A stretch of 8,345 bases of DNA from Actinomycetota bacterium (lineage in GTDB: Bacteria; Actinomycetota; Actinomycetes; Nanopelagicales; Nanopelagicaceae): assembly GCA_009698975.1 (NCBI GenBank), contig WLPB01000035.1:1-8345 (forward strand), in the 5' to 3' direction. Position 1 is the stretch's first letter; every line of letters begins with the position of its first letter. The notes under the pieces are model-generated. The model did not search any database. It saw only the letters and a program-made list of their open reading frames with translations, and was not told where the DNA came from. Of the stretch, positions 1 through 6,388 are shown piece after piece. The position numbers and the translations under genes were made by a program.

Positions 1-1166
1 AGTCCATATCGGGATGCATTTGCGAGTGAGATTGCGGTAGCCATATCTGGCACTCGGTTGATAACTAAGGTGGGACCGAAAGTCTCTTCAGTCACCGCCG
101 TTGAGTTCTCTGGAACATCAAGCAAAATCACTGGCTGAACAAATGGAGCTCGCACAGATTTTGCGTTTCCTAGCGCAGGTATTCCGCCTTTGCGGATTGC
201 ATCCTTGATATGGGATTCAATTACCTTGAGCTGAGATGGCATTGTTGCCGGTCCATAATGAGCGCTATCGGGATCTCCGCCGTGAATCGTACTTGCGAGA
301 GCCACCGCCTTTTCAATAAAGATATCTGCAATATTCTCATCCACATAAACACGTTCAGCCGCGATACACGTTTGACCAGCGTTCGACATGGCAGACCAGA
401 TAGTTGCATCGACTGCGGCAGCAATATCTGCATCTCGAGCAACAATGACAGGGTCTTTGCCGCCACATTCGGCAATCATCGGTGTGAGCGTCTCTGCACA
501 GAGTGCAGCAACCTTCTTAGCTGTGGCAGTTGAACCGGTAAAGGCGATCTTATTTACTCCACTTTTGCAGAGCGCAGCTCCAGTCTCACCTGATCCGGTA
601 ATAAGTTGGAATACCTCTGCATCACCACTTACTCGAGCAAATATTTCGACGAGCGCACCACCGACTGCTGGCGTGTATTCACTTGGTTTAAAGACAACAG
701 TATTCCCAGCAGCGAGTGCATAGGCGATTGATCCGATAGGCGTGAAGACGGGATAGTTCCATGGACCAATTACTCCCACAACTCCAAGAGGGGAGCGCTC
801 TACTGTTGCAGCCATATTTGCCATCAGTGCACCTGGTACACGGTGAGCGGTGCGTAATACTTTCTCTGCGTTACGCGCAGCCCAAGCGATGTGGTGGGCT
901 GCCAGTGCAATCTCTAACTTTGCATCGCTATGTGGCTTGCCGGTTTCAATCGTCACTAGATCTGCGAGCCAATCAATCTCTTTAAGAATTGTTTTACTGA
1001 ACCGCAAAAGAACTTTTCGGCGACCATGAAAACCTAGCTCAACCCAGCGAGGGGCGGCTGCATATGCTCCTGTGACAATTGTTCTAACTTCACCTTGGCC
1101 CATAGCTTTAAATGTGGCGATCTTCTCGCCTGTAAGCGGACTATAGGTATTAAAGGTATTCGCCAT
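1..1166 (-). CDS. Aldehyde dehydrogenase family protein (C-terminus cut off by window edge)
   Basis: Predicted cytosolic NAD(P)-dependent enzyme that oxidises an aldehyde to its carboxylate. I translated the minus strand from ATG at 1166: 388 codons are open up to the window edge. Visible family motifs are GPWNYP (134-139, with transition-state Asn137), the cofactor-binding FKPSE (Lys160), the Rossmann loop FTGST (209-213), the general base Glu233 in ECGGKDP, the catalytic Cys267 in GQTC, and ETFGP (361-365). The 34-residue gap between Glu233 and Cys267 matches the family. Members are usually 450-500 residues, so roughly the last 70-110 are missing here. All catalytic residues seen are intact, so it should be active. 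The substrate cannot be assigned: succinate semialdehyde or another aliphatic or aromatic aldehyde is possible. The start is supported by the family-like N-terminus (MANTFNTYSPLTGE) and a -10-like box 6 nt upstream. It is transcribed divergently from the hydrolase at 1190. Confidence 0.95.
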   Translation of the reverse strand, partial: MANTFNTYSPLTGEKIATFKAMGQGEVRTIVTGAYAAAPRWVELGFHGRRKVLLRFSKTILKEIDWLADLVTIETGKPHSDAKLEIALAAHHIAWAARNAEKVLRTAHRVPGALMANMAATVERSPLGVVGVIGPWNYPVFTPIGSIAYALAAGNTVVFKPSEYTPAVGGALVEIFARVSGDAEVFQLITGSGETGAALCKSGVNKIAFTGSTATAKKVAALCAETLTPMIAECGGKDPVIVARDADIAAAVDATIWSAMSNAGQTCIAAERVYVDENIADIFIEKAVALASTIHGGDPDSAHYGPATMPSQLKVIESHIKDAIRKGGIPALGNAKSVRAPFVQPVILLDVPENSTAVTEETFGPTLVINRVPDMATAISLANASRYG

Positions 1167-1172
1167 AGAGCA

Positions 1173-1178
1173 AGAGTA
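1173..1178 (-). promoter_or_regulatory. Probable -10 box (TACTCT) for the aldehyde dehydrogenase, leaderless
   Basis: On the minus strand TACTCT fits the actinobacterial TANNNT -10 pattern and ends 6 nt before the ATG at 1166. Transcription would therefore begin at or next to the start codon. No Shine-Dalgarno sequence lies in the gap, which fits a leaderless mRNA. The hexamer at the -35 spacing (1196-1201, TGGATT on this strand) matches TTGACA at only three of six positions. The box shares the TA at 1177-1178 with the opposing -10 box. Prediction from pattern only. Confidence 0.5.
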
Positions 1179-1182
1179 GACT
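1177..1182 (+). promoter_or_regulatory. Probable -10 box (TAGACT) for the alpha/beta hydrolase, leaderless
   Basis: TAGACT fits TANNNT and ends 7 nt before the ATG at 1190, the spacing expected when the start codon is the transcription start. No ribosome binding site is present. No recognisable -35 hexamer is seen around 1154-1159. It overlaps the minus-strand -10 box by two bases (1177-1178). Confidence 0.5.
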
Positions 1183-1189
1183 GCGCTAC

Positions 1190-1915
1190 ATGTCGAATCC
1201 AGCTGCACTCGAGCCAATTCGCCCCAGTACCGTCCTTCCTTCAGTACGAACACCATTCACACTCCACACTTCAGATGGGCAGAGCCTTATAGGAGAAGTA
1301 AGCGCACCAATAGGCGAAGTTTCTGCGACCTTGCTCATGCTCCATCCCAATCCGACTGGCGGAGGGATGATGGATAGCCATATCTATAAGAAAGCGGCGA
1401 ACCGACTTCCTGATATGGCTGGAATTCGAATCGTTCGTTTCAATACTCGTGGCACAACAAGTGAAGCCGGAACCAGCAGCGGTACTTATGATGATGGTCG
1501 CGCTGAGAAATTCGATGTTGAAGCTGCGATTAATTATTGTTTTGCTGAGTTAAAGGTAGAAGAGCTTTGGATTGTGGGTTGGTCATTCGGAACCGAACTT
1601 GCACTGTGCCATGCTCGAGATAAACGTATTAAGGGTTTGATTCTTCTCAGTCCACCGCTCATGAAAGTGGATCCCAGCGATCTTCAATTCTGGGCAGAGG
1701 ATGGAAGGCCGATTACTGCGCTCATTCCCGAACATGATGATTATCTCAAGCCAACTGAAGCACGTCAGCGCTTTGCAACTATCCCACAGATTGAAATCAT
1801 CGCAGTTGATGGCGCGAAACATCTATGGGTTGGAGAGCCCTATGTTCACCGGGTATTGAGTGAGATCACTCGGATAGTGGCACCTTCACGCCTGCCGTTA
1901 CCTACAGAAATTTAA
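1190..1915 (+). CDS. Alpha/beta hydrolase (COG2945-like serine hydrolase)
   Basis: A 241-residue single-domain alpha/beta hydrolase without signal peptide or membrane segment, so probably cytosolic. The nucleophile elbow is GWSFG (130-134) with Ser132. The acid is probably Asp183 or Asp184 in EHDDYLKP, and the catalytic His is His211 in GAKHLW. LHPNPTGGGMMDSHIYK (51-67) and RFNTRGTT (83-90) resemble the HPHP...GG...N and RFNxRG signatures of the COG2945 group of small esterase/dipeptidase-like hydrolases; this subfamily assignment is by resemblance. The substrate is unknown, probably a small ester or amide. A short near-repeat, IGEVSAP then IGEVSAT, occupies residues 34-47. The start is the first ATG after the divergent promoter region, 7 nt from a -10-like box. 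The stop TAA (1913-1915) overlaps that of the convergent AI-2E gene. Divergence from the aldehyde dehydrogenase allows co-regulation but does not prove a shared pathway. Confidence 0.9.
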   Translation: MSNPAALEPIRPSTVLPSVRTPFTLHTSDGQSLIGEVSAPIGEVSATLLMLHPNPTGGGMMDSHIYKKAANRLPDMAGIRIVRFNTRGTTSEAGTSSGTYDDGRAEKFDVEAAINYCFAELKVEELWIVGWSFGTELALCHARDKRIKGLILLSPPLMKVDPSDLQFWAEDGRPITALIPEHDDYLKPTEARQRFATIPQIEIIAVDGAKHLWVGEPYVHRVLSEITRIVAPSRLPLPTEI

Positions 1916-1921
1916 CTCTGT
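1904..1921. other. Short inverted repeat over the convergent stop codons
   Basis: ACAGA at 1904-1908 and TCTGT at 1917-1921 form a perfect 5-bp inverted repeat with an 8-nt loop that holds the overlapping TTAA stops of the hydrolase and AI-2E genes. The stem is short and no T-tract follows on either strand. At best it is a weak bidirectional termination or mRNA-end structure. No better terminator is visible at this junction. Confidence 0.2.
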
Positions 1922-3054
1922 TCAGCTCGGGGATAGACAACTTCTTCGAGGATTAAGACAATTGAAGCTGCGATAGGTACAGCTAAGAGTCCACCTACTA
2001 AGCCGAGCAGAGATGTTCCAATGAGCGCTGCAATAATCGTTACTGCACCTGGTAGCGCTAAAGTCCTCTTCATAATCTTCGGTGTGAGGATGTAGTTTTC
2101 AACCTGCACGTAGATGACATATCCGAAGAAGCCGATGAGGCCGATAGTCACTGACTGCGTTGCAGCGATGATTGTAAATACAGAACACCCTAAGAAGTGG
2201 CCTACGAGTGGAATAAGTCCACAGATAAAGATAATGATTCCAATTGCCACCGGCGAAGGGAGTCCCCATACTAGTGCCAAGAAAGTCATAAAGAGAGCGG
2301 CGAGGAAAGAGACCAAGATTTGACTTCCCACAAATGCTCCAACGCGAGAAATTATTGCATCGGTCAGAAGCGAAACTCTTGGACGTCGTGATGCCGGCAC
2401 CAATCGAAGCCCAATCTTGATTGCTTCAGGGAGTGAGACGATGAAGTAGAGAGTCAAGACGAGAATTGTGAGTGCGGTAAAAGTTCCAGATAGAACAGTC
2501 TTTCCTACTCCGATAACACCACCAAAAGCATTTATTAGAAGTGAGCCATCAGCGGAAACGCTCGAGATTTTGCGTTGAATGGCATCGATAAATGCATATT
2601 GATCATTGAGAGAGGCGATTGTTGGATTAGTTTTAAGATCCTGCAGAAGCGATGGCGCAATATTGATCAGATGTGCAGTCTGTGTCACTAGTGGTGGGAC
2701 TACCAGGGCAAGGAATAAGCCGACAAAAACTAAGACAGTGATAAAGATGATCGCAACTGCGGTTCCGCGAGAAGTGCCGCGTCGTCGAATTGCCTCGACA
2801 GCTGGATTGAGGCCAGTTGCAAGGAAGAGTGAAATCAAAATGATGACAAAGACTTGGCTTGCACTTGCTAGCGCTCGAAGGAGGACAAATGCAGAGAGCG
2901 CGCCCATTGTTGCGACGAAACCAAAGTAGAAGGGGTGGGCTTTATCGATCGGGAGACCAGCATCACCATATCCAGCTGGAATTGCAGGGGATTTGGTCTT
3001 GCCCTTTTTAGCCTTGACTGGTGAGCGTGTGCTACTTCTCTCTATAAATGCCAT
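1912..3054 (-). CDS. AI-2E family transporter (PerM/YdiK-like membrane protein)
   Basis: A 380-residue integral membrane protein of the AI-2E transporter family (PF01594). Hydrophobic segments lie near residues 42-62, 66-81, 99-122, 190-207, 240-262, 268-288, 291-315 and 338-368. A soluble stretch (about 123-185) follows the third segment, as usual for the family. The C-terminal hallmark is clear: VQVENYILTPKIM (316-328), then the Leu-Pro-rich, Gly-rich last membrane region with AVPIAA (358-363). The N-terminal tail is basic (Lys14, 16, 17, 19, 21), consistent with a cytoplasmic side. In the usual IPxVGPxLG motif the second Pro is His286. The family name comes from proposed autoinducer-2 export, but characterised members include Na+/H+ antiporters, so the substrate is open. 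The start at 3054 is favoured by TACAAT 5 nt upstream. The stop overlaps the hydrolase stop by 4 bases. Confidence 0.93.
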   Translation of the reverse strand: MAFIERSSTRSPVKAKKGKTKSPAIPAGYGDAGLPIDKAHPFYFGFVATMGALSAFVLLRALASASQVFVIILISLFLATGLNPAVEAIRRRGTSRGTAVAIIFITVLVFVGLFLALVVPPLVTQTAHLINIAPSLLQDLKTNPTIASLNDQYAFIDAIQRKISSVSADGSLLINAFGGVIGVGKTVLSGTFTALTILVLTLYFIVSLPEAIKIGLRLVPASRRPRVSLLTDAIISRVGAFVGSQILVSFLAALFMTFLALVWGLPSPVAIGIIIFICGLIPLVGHFLGCSVFTIIAATQSVTIGLIGFFGYVIYVQVENYILTPKIMKRTLALPGAVTIIAALIGTSLLGLVGGLLAVPIAASIVLILEEVVYPRAEQS

Positions 3055-3059
3055 GGTTC

Positions 3060-3065
3060 ATTGTA
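3060..3065 (-). promoter_or_regulatory. Probable -10 box (TACAAT) for the AI-2E family gene
   Basis: TACAAT on the minus strand matches TATAAT at five of six positions and ends 5 nt before the ATG at 3054, implying a leaderless or nearly leaderless transcript. A clear TTGACA-like -35 was not found. Its TA at 3064-3065 is shared with a plus-strand hexamer TAAGGT, repeating the arrangement at 1173-1182. Confidence 0.5.
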
Positions 3066-3069
3066 AGGT
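3064..3069 (+). promoter_or_regulatory. Candidate -10 box (TAAGGT) for the three-gene operon
   Basis: TAAGGT fits TANNNT and would give a 5' leader of roughly ten bases before the ATG at 3086. An alternative is GAGAAT (3074-3079), which matches TATAAT at four of six positions and ends 6 nt before that ATG, giving a leaderless message like the others here. A TATAAA at 3043-3048 would suit a start at 3053. The sequence alone does not decide between these. The -35 spacing for TAAGGT falls on TCTATA (3041-3046), a poor match. Confidence 0.35.
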
Positions 3070-3085
3070 GCGAGAGAATAGGAAT

Positions 3086-4333
3086 ATGGCACTTCGGATA
3101 ACTGGCATCGGCGAGGAAATCGCTGCAGTTGCTGGCCTGCCCTGGCAGAAGAGCCTAGAGCTCTGGCCCGAGGATCCACTCCTTGCAGAAAAGCGCGGTA
3201 TCTCCCGCCACATTGTTCGCCTTGTTCAATCCACTGATGATCCGGACTCTGAGGTGTATGCGGTCAAGGAGACAGTCTCAGAGTTCGCAAACCGTGAATA
3301 CAAAATTCTTCGCCAACTCAAGCAGCTTGATGCGCCGAGCGTTCAATCCATCGCAGTCATTGAAGGACGAACCGATGGTGAAGGGGAGGAACTTCCATGT
3401 GCACTTGTCACGCGCTTCTTGCCCTATTCATTGCCTTATCGCGTATTGCTTAGCGGCAAAGATGTTACAGCCGAAGATGTTACTTTGATGGCAAATGCTT
3501 TGGCACTTCTCCTAGTTCAGATGCATTTGCTTGGATTTTGGTGGGGAGATTGCTCACTCTCTAATACTCTATTTAGACGCGATGCAGAGGGCTATGCCGC
3601 ATACCTCGTCGATGCCGAGACCGGCGAATTTCAGATAGCGCTTAGTGATGGCCAGCGCGAACATGATTTAGAGATTGCTCATTTCAATGTTGCGGCAGAG
3701 CTCGAAGACCTCGCACTCTCCGGAGTTCTCTATCCCGGAATGGATCCGATTCGAGCAAGTAGCGCCCTCATCAAGCGTTATCACCGCCTCTGGTCGGCAC
3801 TTAAGATGCGGCAAGTTCTCGACCCCAACGATCGCCATGCGGTCGAACGTGCGATGCGCCAGCTTCACGACCTTGGCTTTGCCGTTGAAGAGGTCTCGGT
3901 ACAGATGGATGAGAGCGATCAGAAGTCAGGCAAGCTCTACTTCCAACCTAAATTAGTTGCCGCTGGTTATCATAAAAATAGACTCCGCGAACTTATGGGT
4001 CTAGATACCGAAGAGCTGCAAGCCAAGAGATTGCTCGCTTCTTTCGATAGATACCGTGGCCGCGAAAAATCACCTAAGCCACCCCTGCATGACTCTGCTA
4101 GACGTTGGCTGGAAGAAGTTTTTAATCCAACAGTTGCGCTGATTCCGATGGAGCTCACCGGTCGCATCGAAGTGGCGCAGTTCTTCCACGAAACCCTAGA
4201 GCACCGTTGGTATCTCAGTGAAAAAGCTGGCCACGATGTAGGTTTAGAATTTGCTGCTCGATCATACGTTGAACAAATTCTTCCATCCAGACGTGACTCG
4301 GGTGTAGATATTGAAAGTGCGGTAAGCAAGTAA
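3086..4333 (+). CDS. DUF4032 protein with a protein-kinase-like N-terminal domain
   Basis: A 415-residue soluble protein of the actinobacterial DUF4032 family (PF13224), whose function is unknown to me. The first 185 or so residues look like a kinase fold: YAVKE (58-62) with the ATP-anchoring Lys61, a likely helix-C Glu71 in NREYKIL, the catalytic-loop-like GDCSLSN (154-160) with Asp155 and Asn160, and VDAE (175-178) with Asp176 in the place of the DFG Asp. These are the residues needed for phosphotransfer, so it may be an active small-molecule or protein kinase of the InaA/RIO-like kind; that is inference. The remaining part, about 215-395, is the DUF4032 region, mostly helical with charged stretches. 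I chose ATG 3086 because MALRITGIGEE starts where homologues do. Upstream in-frame options are GTG 3068 and ATG 3053, the latter overlapping the AI-2E start codon on the opposite strand. It is first in the operon; its stop overlaps the next start as TAATG. Confidence 0.85.
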   Translation: MALRITGIGEEIAAVAGLPWQKSLELWPEDPLLAEKRGISRHIVRLVQSTDDPDSEVYAVKETVSEFANREYKILRQLKQLDAPSVQSIAVIEGRTDGEGEELPCALVTRFLPYSLPYRVLLSGKDVTAEDVTLMANALALLLVQMHLLGFWWGDCSLSNTLFRRDAEGYAAYLVDAETGEFQIALSDGQREHDLEIAHFNVAAELEDLALSGVLYPGMDPIRASSALIKRYHRLWSALKMRQVLDPNDRHAVERAMRQLHDLGFAVEEVSVQMDESDQKSGKLYFQPKLVAAGYHKNRLRELMGLDTEELQAKRLLASFDRYRGREKSPKPPLHDSARRWLEEVFNPTVALIPMELTGRIEVAQFFHETLEHRWYLSEKAGHDVGLEFAARSYVEQILPSRRDSGVDIESAVSK

Positions 4334-5193
4334 TGACACTCCCTCGCAATTTTGGGCAAGCCTATGATTTGAGCGGCTTAGGTAAGCCGCCGGCAGATGT
4401 ATCAACGCCGATGCCGGGCCGTGCTGTGACCGCCCAGAATCTGACTACCGAGTTTCTTCCACTCTCTGCAACAACACCGGTTGTTGTTCTCTGCTGGTCA
4501 GCAAAATCGGCCGAATCAGTCGAGATGCTGCGTACTCTCGGAAAGTTAGAAGCTGAAGATAACGAAGGCTGGGTACTCGCCCATGTTGATATCGATAGCG
4601 AACCACAGGTTGCGCAAGCGCTACAAACTCGGACGATTCCTTATGGATTGGTTTTTATTGCAGAGCAACCGATTCCCTTTGTAGAACAAGCCCTCAATAA
4701 AACTCAATTGCGGGAAGTTCTCAACAAAATTATGACTCTCGCCGCGCAACAAGGTGTAGGCAGCGCTCCGGTCGAGAAGTCAGAGCCAGAAGAAGATCAA
4801 GCTCTCGAAGCGATTGACCGTGGAGATTTTCCTGCTGCAGAAGTTGCATATAAAGCGCTATTGGCGCGCAAGCCATCTGATCCGTACGCCAAAATTGGCT
4901 TAGCTCAGGTGCAACTCTTGATACGGACAGAACATCTTGACGGTCAAAGGATTATGAGTGAGGCAGCTAGCGCCCCAGAAAATCTTGAGTTACAGATGCA
5001 ATGTGCAGATCTTGAAATCATGGCAGGCCACCTGGAGCCTGGATTTAAGCGCTTATTAGCTCTGATTTCAGTTACTTCAGATGATGAACAGAAGAGAGCG
5101 AAAGAGCGATTAATCGAGCTCTTCGCTCTCGTTGACCCGGCAGACCCTCGCGTCATTAAGGCTCGTGCGGCCCTTGCGAGTGCACTTTTTTAG
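4333..5193 (+). CDS. Thioredoxin-fold/TPR protein, YbbN/CnoX-like, without active-site cysteines
   Basis: A 286-residue protein with two parts. Residues about 28-137 form a thioredoxin-like domain: strand PVVVLCW (49-55), the active-site position WSAKS (55-59), the strand VLAHVDID, and the cis-proline loop TIP (101-103). Both cysteines of the usual WCxxC are serines (Ser56, Ser59), so disulfide exchange at this site is not possible. After an acidic linker (about 143-156), residues about 157-286 are helical and TPR-like; GDFPAAEVAYKALLARKPSD (164-183) is a clear TPR-type unit. This architecture is that of E. coli YbbN (CnoX), a chaperone-like holdase whose active site is SxxC. The actinobacterial relatives share the N-terminal FGxAYDLSxL segment. 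The role is probably protein binding or chaperoning in the cytosol. It starts in a TAATG overlap with the DUF4032 gene and lacks a strong Shine-Dalgarno, so translational coupling is likely. Confidence 0.88.
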   Translation: MTLPRNFGQAYDLSGLGKPPADVSTPMPGRAVTAQNLTTEFLPLSATTPVVVLCWSAKSAESVEMLRTLGKLEAEDNEGWVLAHVDIDSEPQVAQALQTRTIPYGLVFIAEQPIPFVEQALNKTQLREVLNKIMTLAAQQGVGSAPVEKSEPEEDQALEAIDRGDFPAAEVAYKALLARKPSDPYAKIGLAQVQLLIRTEHLDGQRIMSEAASAPENLELQMQCADLEIMAGHLEPGFKRLLALISVTSDDEQKRAKERLIELFALVDPADPRVIKARAALASALF

Positions 5194-6387
5194 ATGAATA
5201 GTTCTCACGAGATTTCGCATAAAGTAGAGAAGAGAGAGCTACACGCCCTCTTCTTCCTCTTCGGCTTCGGCATCATGGCGTGGGTGCCACGTTTTCCCGA
5301 GTTAAAAGAGAATCTCAACCTTACAGCTGGAGCATTTGGTGCGATTCTTACAACAGGATCTATCGGCGCATTCTTAGGGCTATTAACTGCGGGAAGTATT
5401 GTTCATAAAATCGGCGTCCATAAAGTTGGAATCGCTTCGACCCTCATACTCTTTGGATCTTTTGCTGCAATCGTACATATCCGCACTCCGCTCTACTTCA
5501 TCTTTGTGCATATTGCTATTGGTTATGGAATCACTGCAATGCACGTTGCCTTTAATACCCAAGGATTTCATGTGCAAGAGAGATCTGGCGAAATAGTTGT
5601 AACTAGTACTGCGGGATATTGGAGTGCGGGGGCGCTAGCCACAGCTGTGCTTTCGGGCTTTATGGTCAAGCGAGTCGGGCTAGCTCTGCATATAGGTGTC
5701 GTCTCCCTTGCATGTGCCATCGCGCTAGTAGTAGTGCTCAACCATTTACGTCCTGTATTAGTACAGCCCAATGAACACCCTGAAAATGAATACAGAATGA
5801 GGGATGTTTTTAAATCGTTTCATATCGATTGGCCACTGAGTCTTCCTTTGGCGGGCGCTATCTACTTAGAGTTTGCTATTGGGGACTGGGGAACGCTCTT
5901 TACAAAAGAACGACTTGATATTGATTCAGGCCTGAGTGCGATTCCGTATATTATCTTTACGCTCTTTATGATTTTTGGCCGATTAACTGTTCAGAAGATT
6001 CTGCATCGCTTTCACATCAGTCAAGTGGCACGTTTCTCTCTTCTCCTAGCGGGGCTCTCTTTCATCGTCTTAATCTCGATAGCAACCCACTTGCCACCGA
6101 GTGCAAAGTGGTTCTCTTACGCTCTCTTTCTTCTCGCCTTTGCGACAGCTGGCTTAGGAAGCGCGATTCTAGGTCCTAGTTATACAAGCGCTGCTAATCG
6201 TCGCTCACCACATCCAAGCGCTGTAGTCGTAGGTCAATTAGGTGTCGTTAATAATTTACTGACAACTTCACTGAAGTGGATTGTTGCTGGAGTTGTAGCC
6301 GCCACAGGTTCGATTGCACTAGCGTTGATGATTCCTGCCGCGTTGATGATTGCAGCGAGTTTCTTTACAGATGTCTTAAAGGATTAA
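5194..6387 (+). CDS. Major facilitator superfamily transporter, YbjJ-like
   Basis: A 397-residue inner-membrane transporter with about twelve hydrophobic segments in two halves. The linker between the halves is hydrophilic (about 189-210). HALFFLFGFGIMAWVPRFPE (17-36) in the first segment, the half-way segment YLEFAIGDWGTLF (224-236, Glu226, Asp231, Trp232) and FGRL (261-264) resemble the E. coli YbjJ group of MFS proteins. The loop 2-3 motif, usually GxxxDRxGxR, reads GSIVHKIGVHK (67-77), with His71 in place of Asp. Substrate and direction are unknown; YbjJ relatives are drug-efflux or sugar-type candidates. ATG follows the TAG stop of the previous gene directly (TAG 5191-5193, ATG 5194) and no Shine-Dalgarno is seen, so it is very likely translated by coupling as the last operon gene. 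The stop TAA (6385-6387) overlaps the glgB stop. Confidence 0.9.
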   Translation: MNSSHEISHKVEKRELHALFFLFGFGIMAWVPRFPELKENLNLTAGAFGAILTTGSIGAFLGLLTAGSIVHKIGVHKVGIASTLILFGSFAAIVHIRTPLYFIFVHIAIGYGITAMHVAFNTQGFHVQERSGEIVVTSTAGYWSAGALATAVLSGFMVKRVGLALHIGVVSLACAIALVVVLNHLRPVLVQPNEHPENEYRMRDVFKSFHIDWPLSLPLAGAIYLEFAIGDWGTLFTKERLDIDSGLSAIPYIIFTLFMIFGRLTVQKILHRFHISQVARFSLLLAGLSFIVLISIATHLPPSAKWFSYALFLLAFATAGLGSAILGPSYTSAANRRSPHPSAVVVGQLGVVNNLLTTSLKWIVAGVVAATGSIALALMIPAALMIAASFFTDVLKD

Positions 6388-6388
6388 G
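6375..6388. other. Short inverted repeat at the MFS/glgB convergent stops
   Basis: CTTAA at 6375-6379 and TTAAG at 6384-6388 form a 5-bp inverted repeat with loop AGGA. The right arm contains both stop codons. The stem is AT-rich and weak, and no T-tract follows. It may contribute to RNA ends on both strands, but I would not call it a terminator. Confidence 0.2.

Noticed and set aside
388..723. Plus-strand open frame of 111 codons within the aldehyde dehydrogenase
   Set aside because: It lies wholly antisense to a gene with all catalytic motifs and shows no domain of its own.
1289..1330. Tandem seven-codon repeat in the hydrolase (IGEVSAP / IGEVSAT)
   Set aside because: The two copies use different codons, including AGC against TCT for serine, so a recent duplication is unlikely. 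The segment length also looks normal for the family, so it is probably coincidence in two neighbouring strands.
1904..1921. Intrinsic terminator at the hydrolase/AI-2E junction
   Set aside because: The stem is only 5 bp with an 8-nt loop and no T-tract on either strand.
1912..3054. Quorum-sensing system based on the AI-2E name
   Set aside because: The family name is historical; no luxS, lsr or regulator gene is present, and characterised relatives include ion antiporters.
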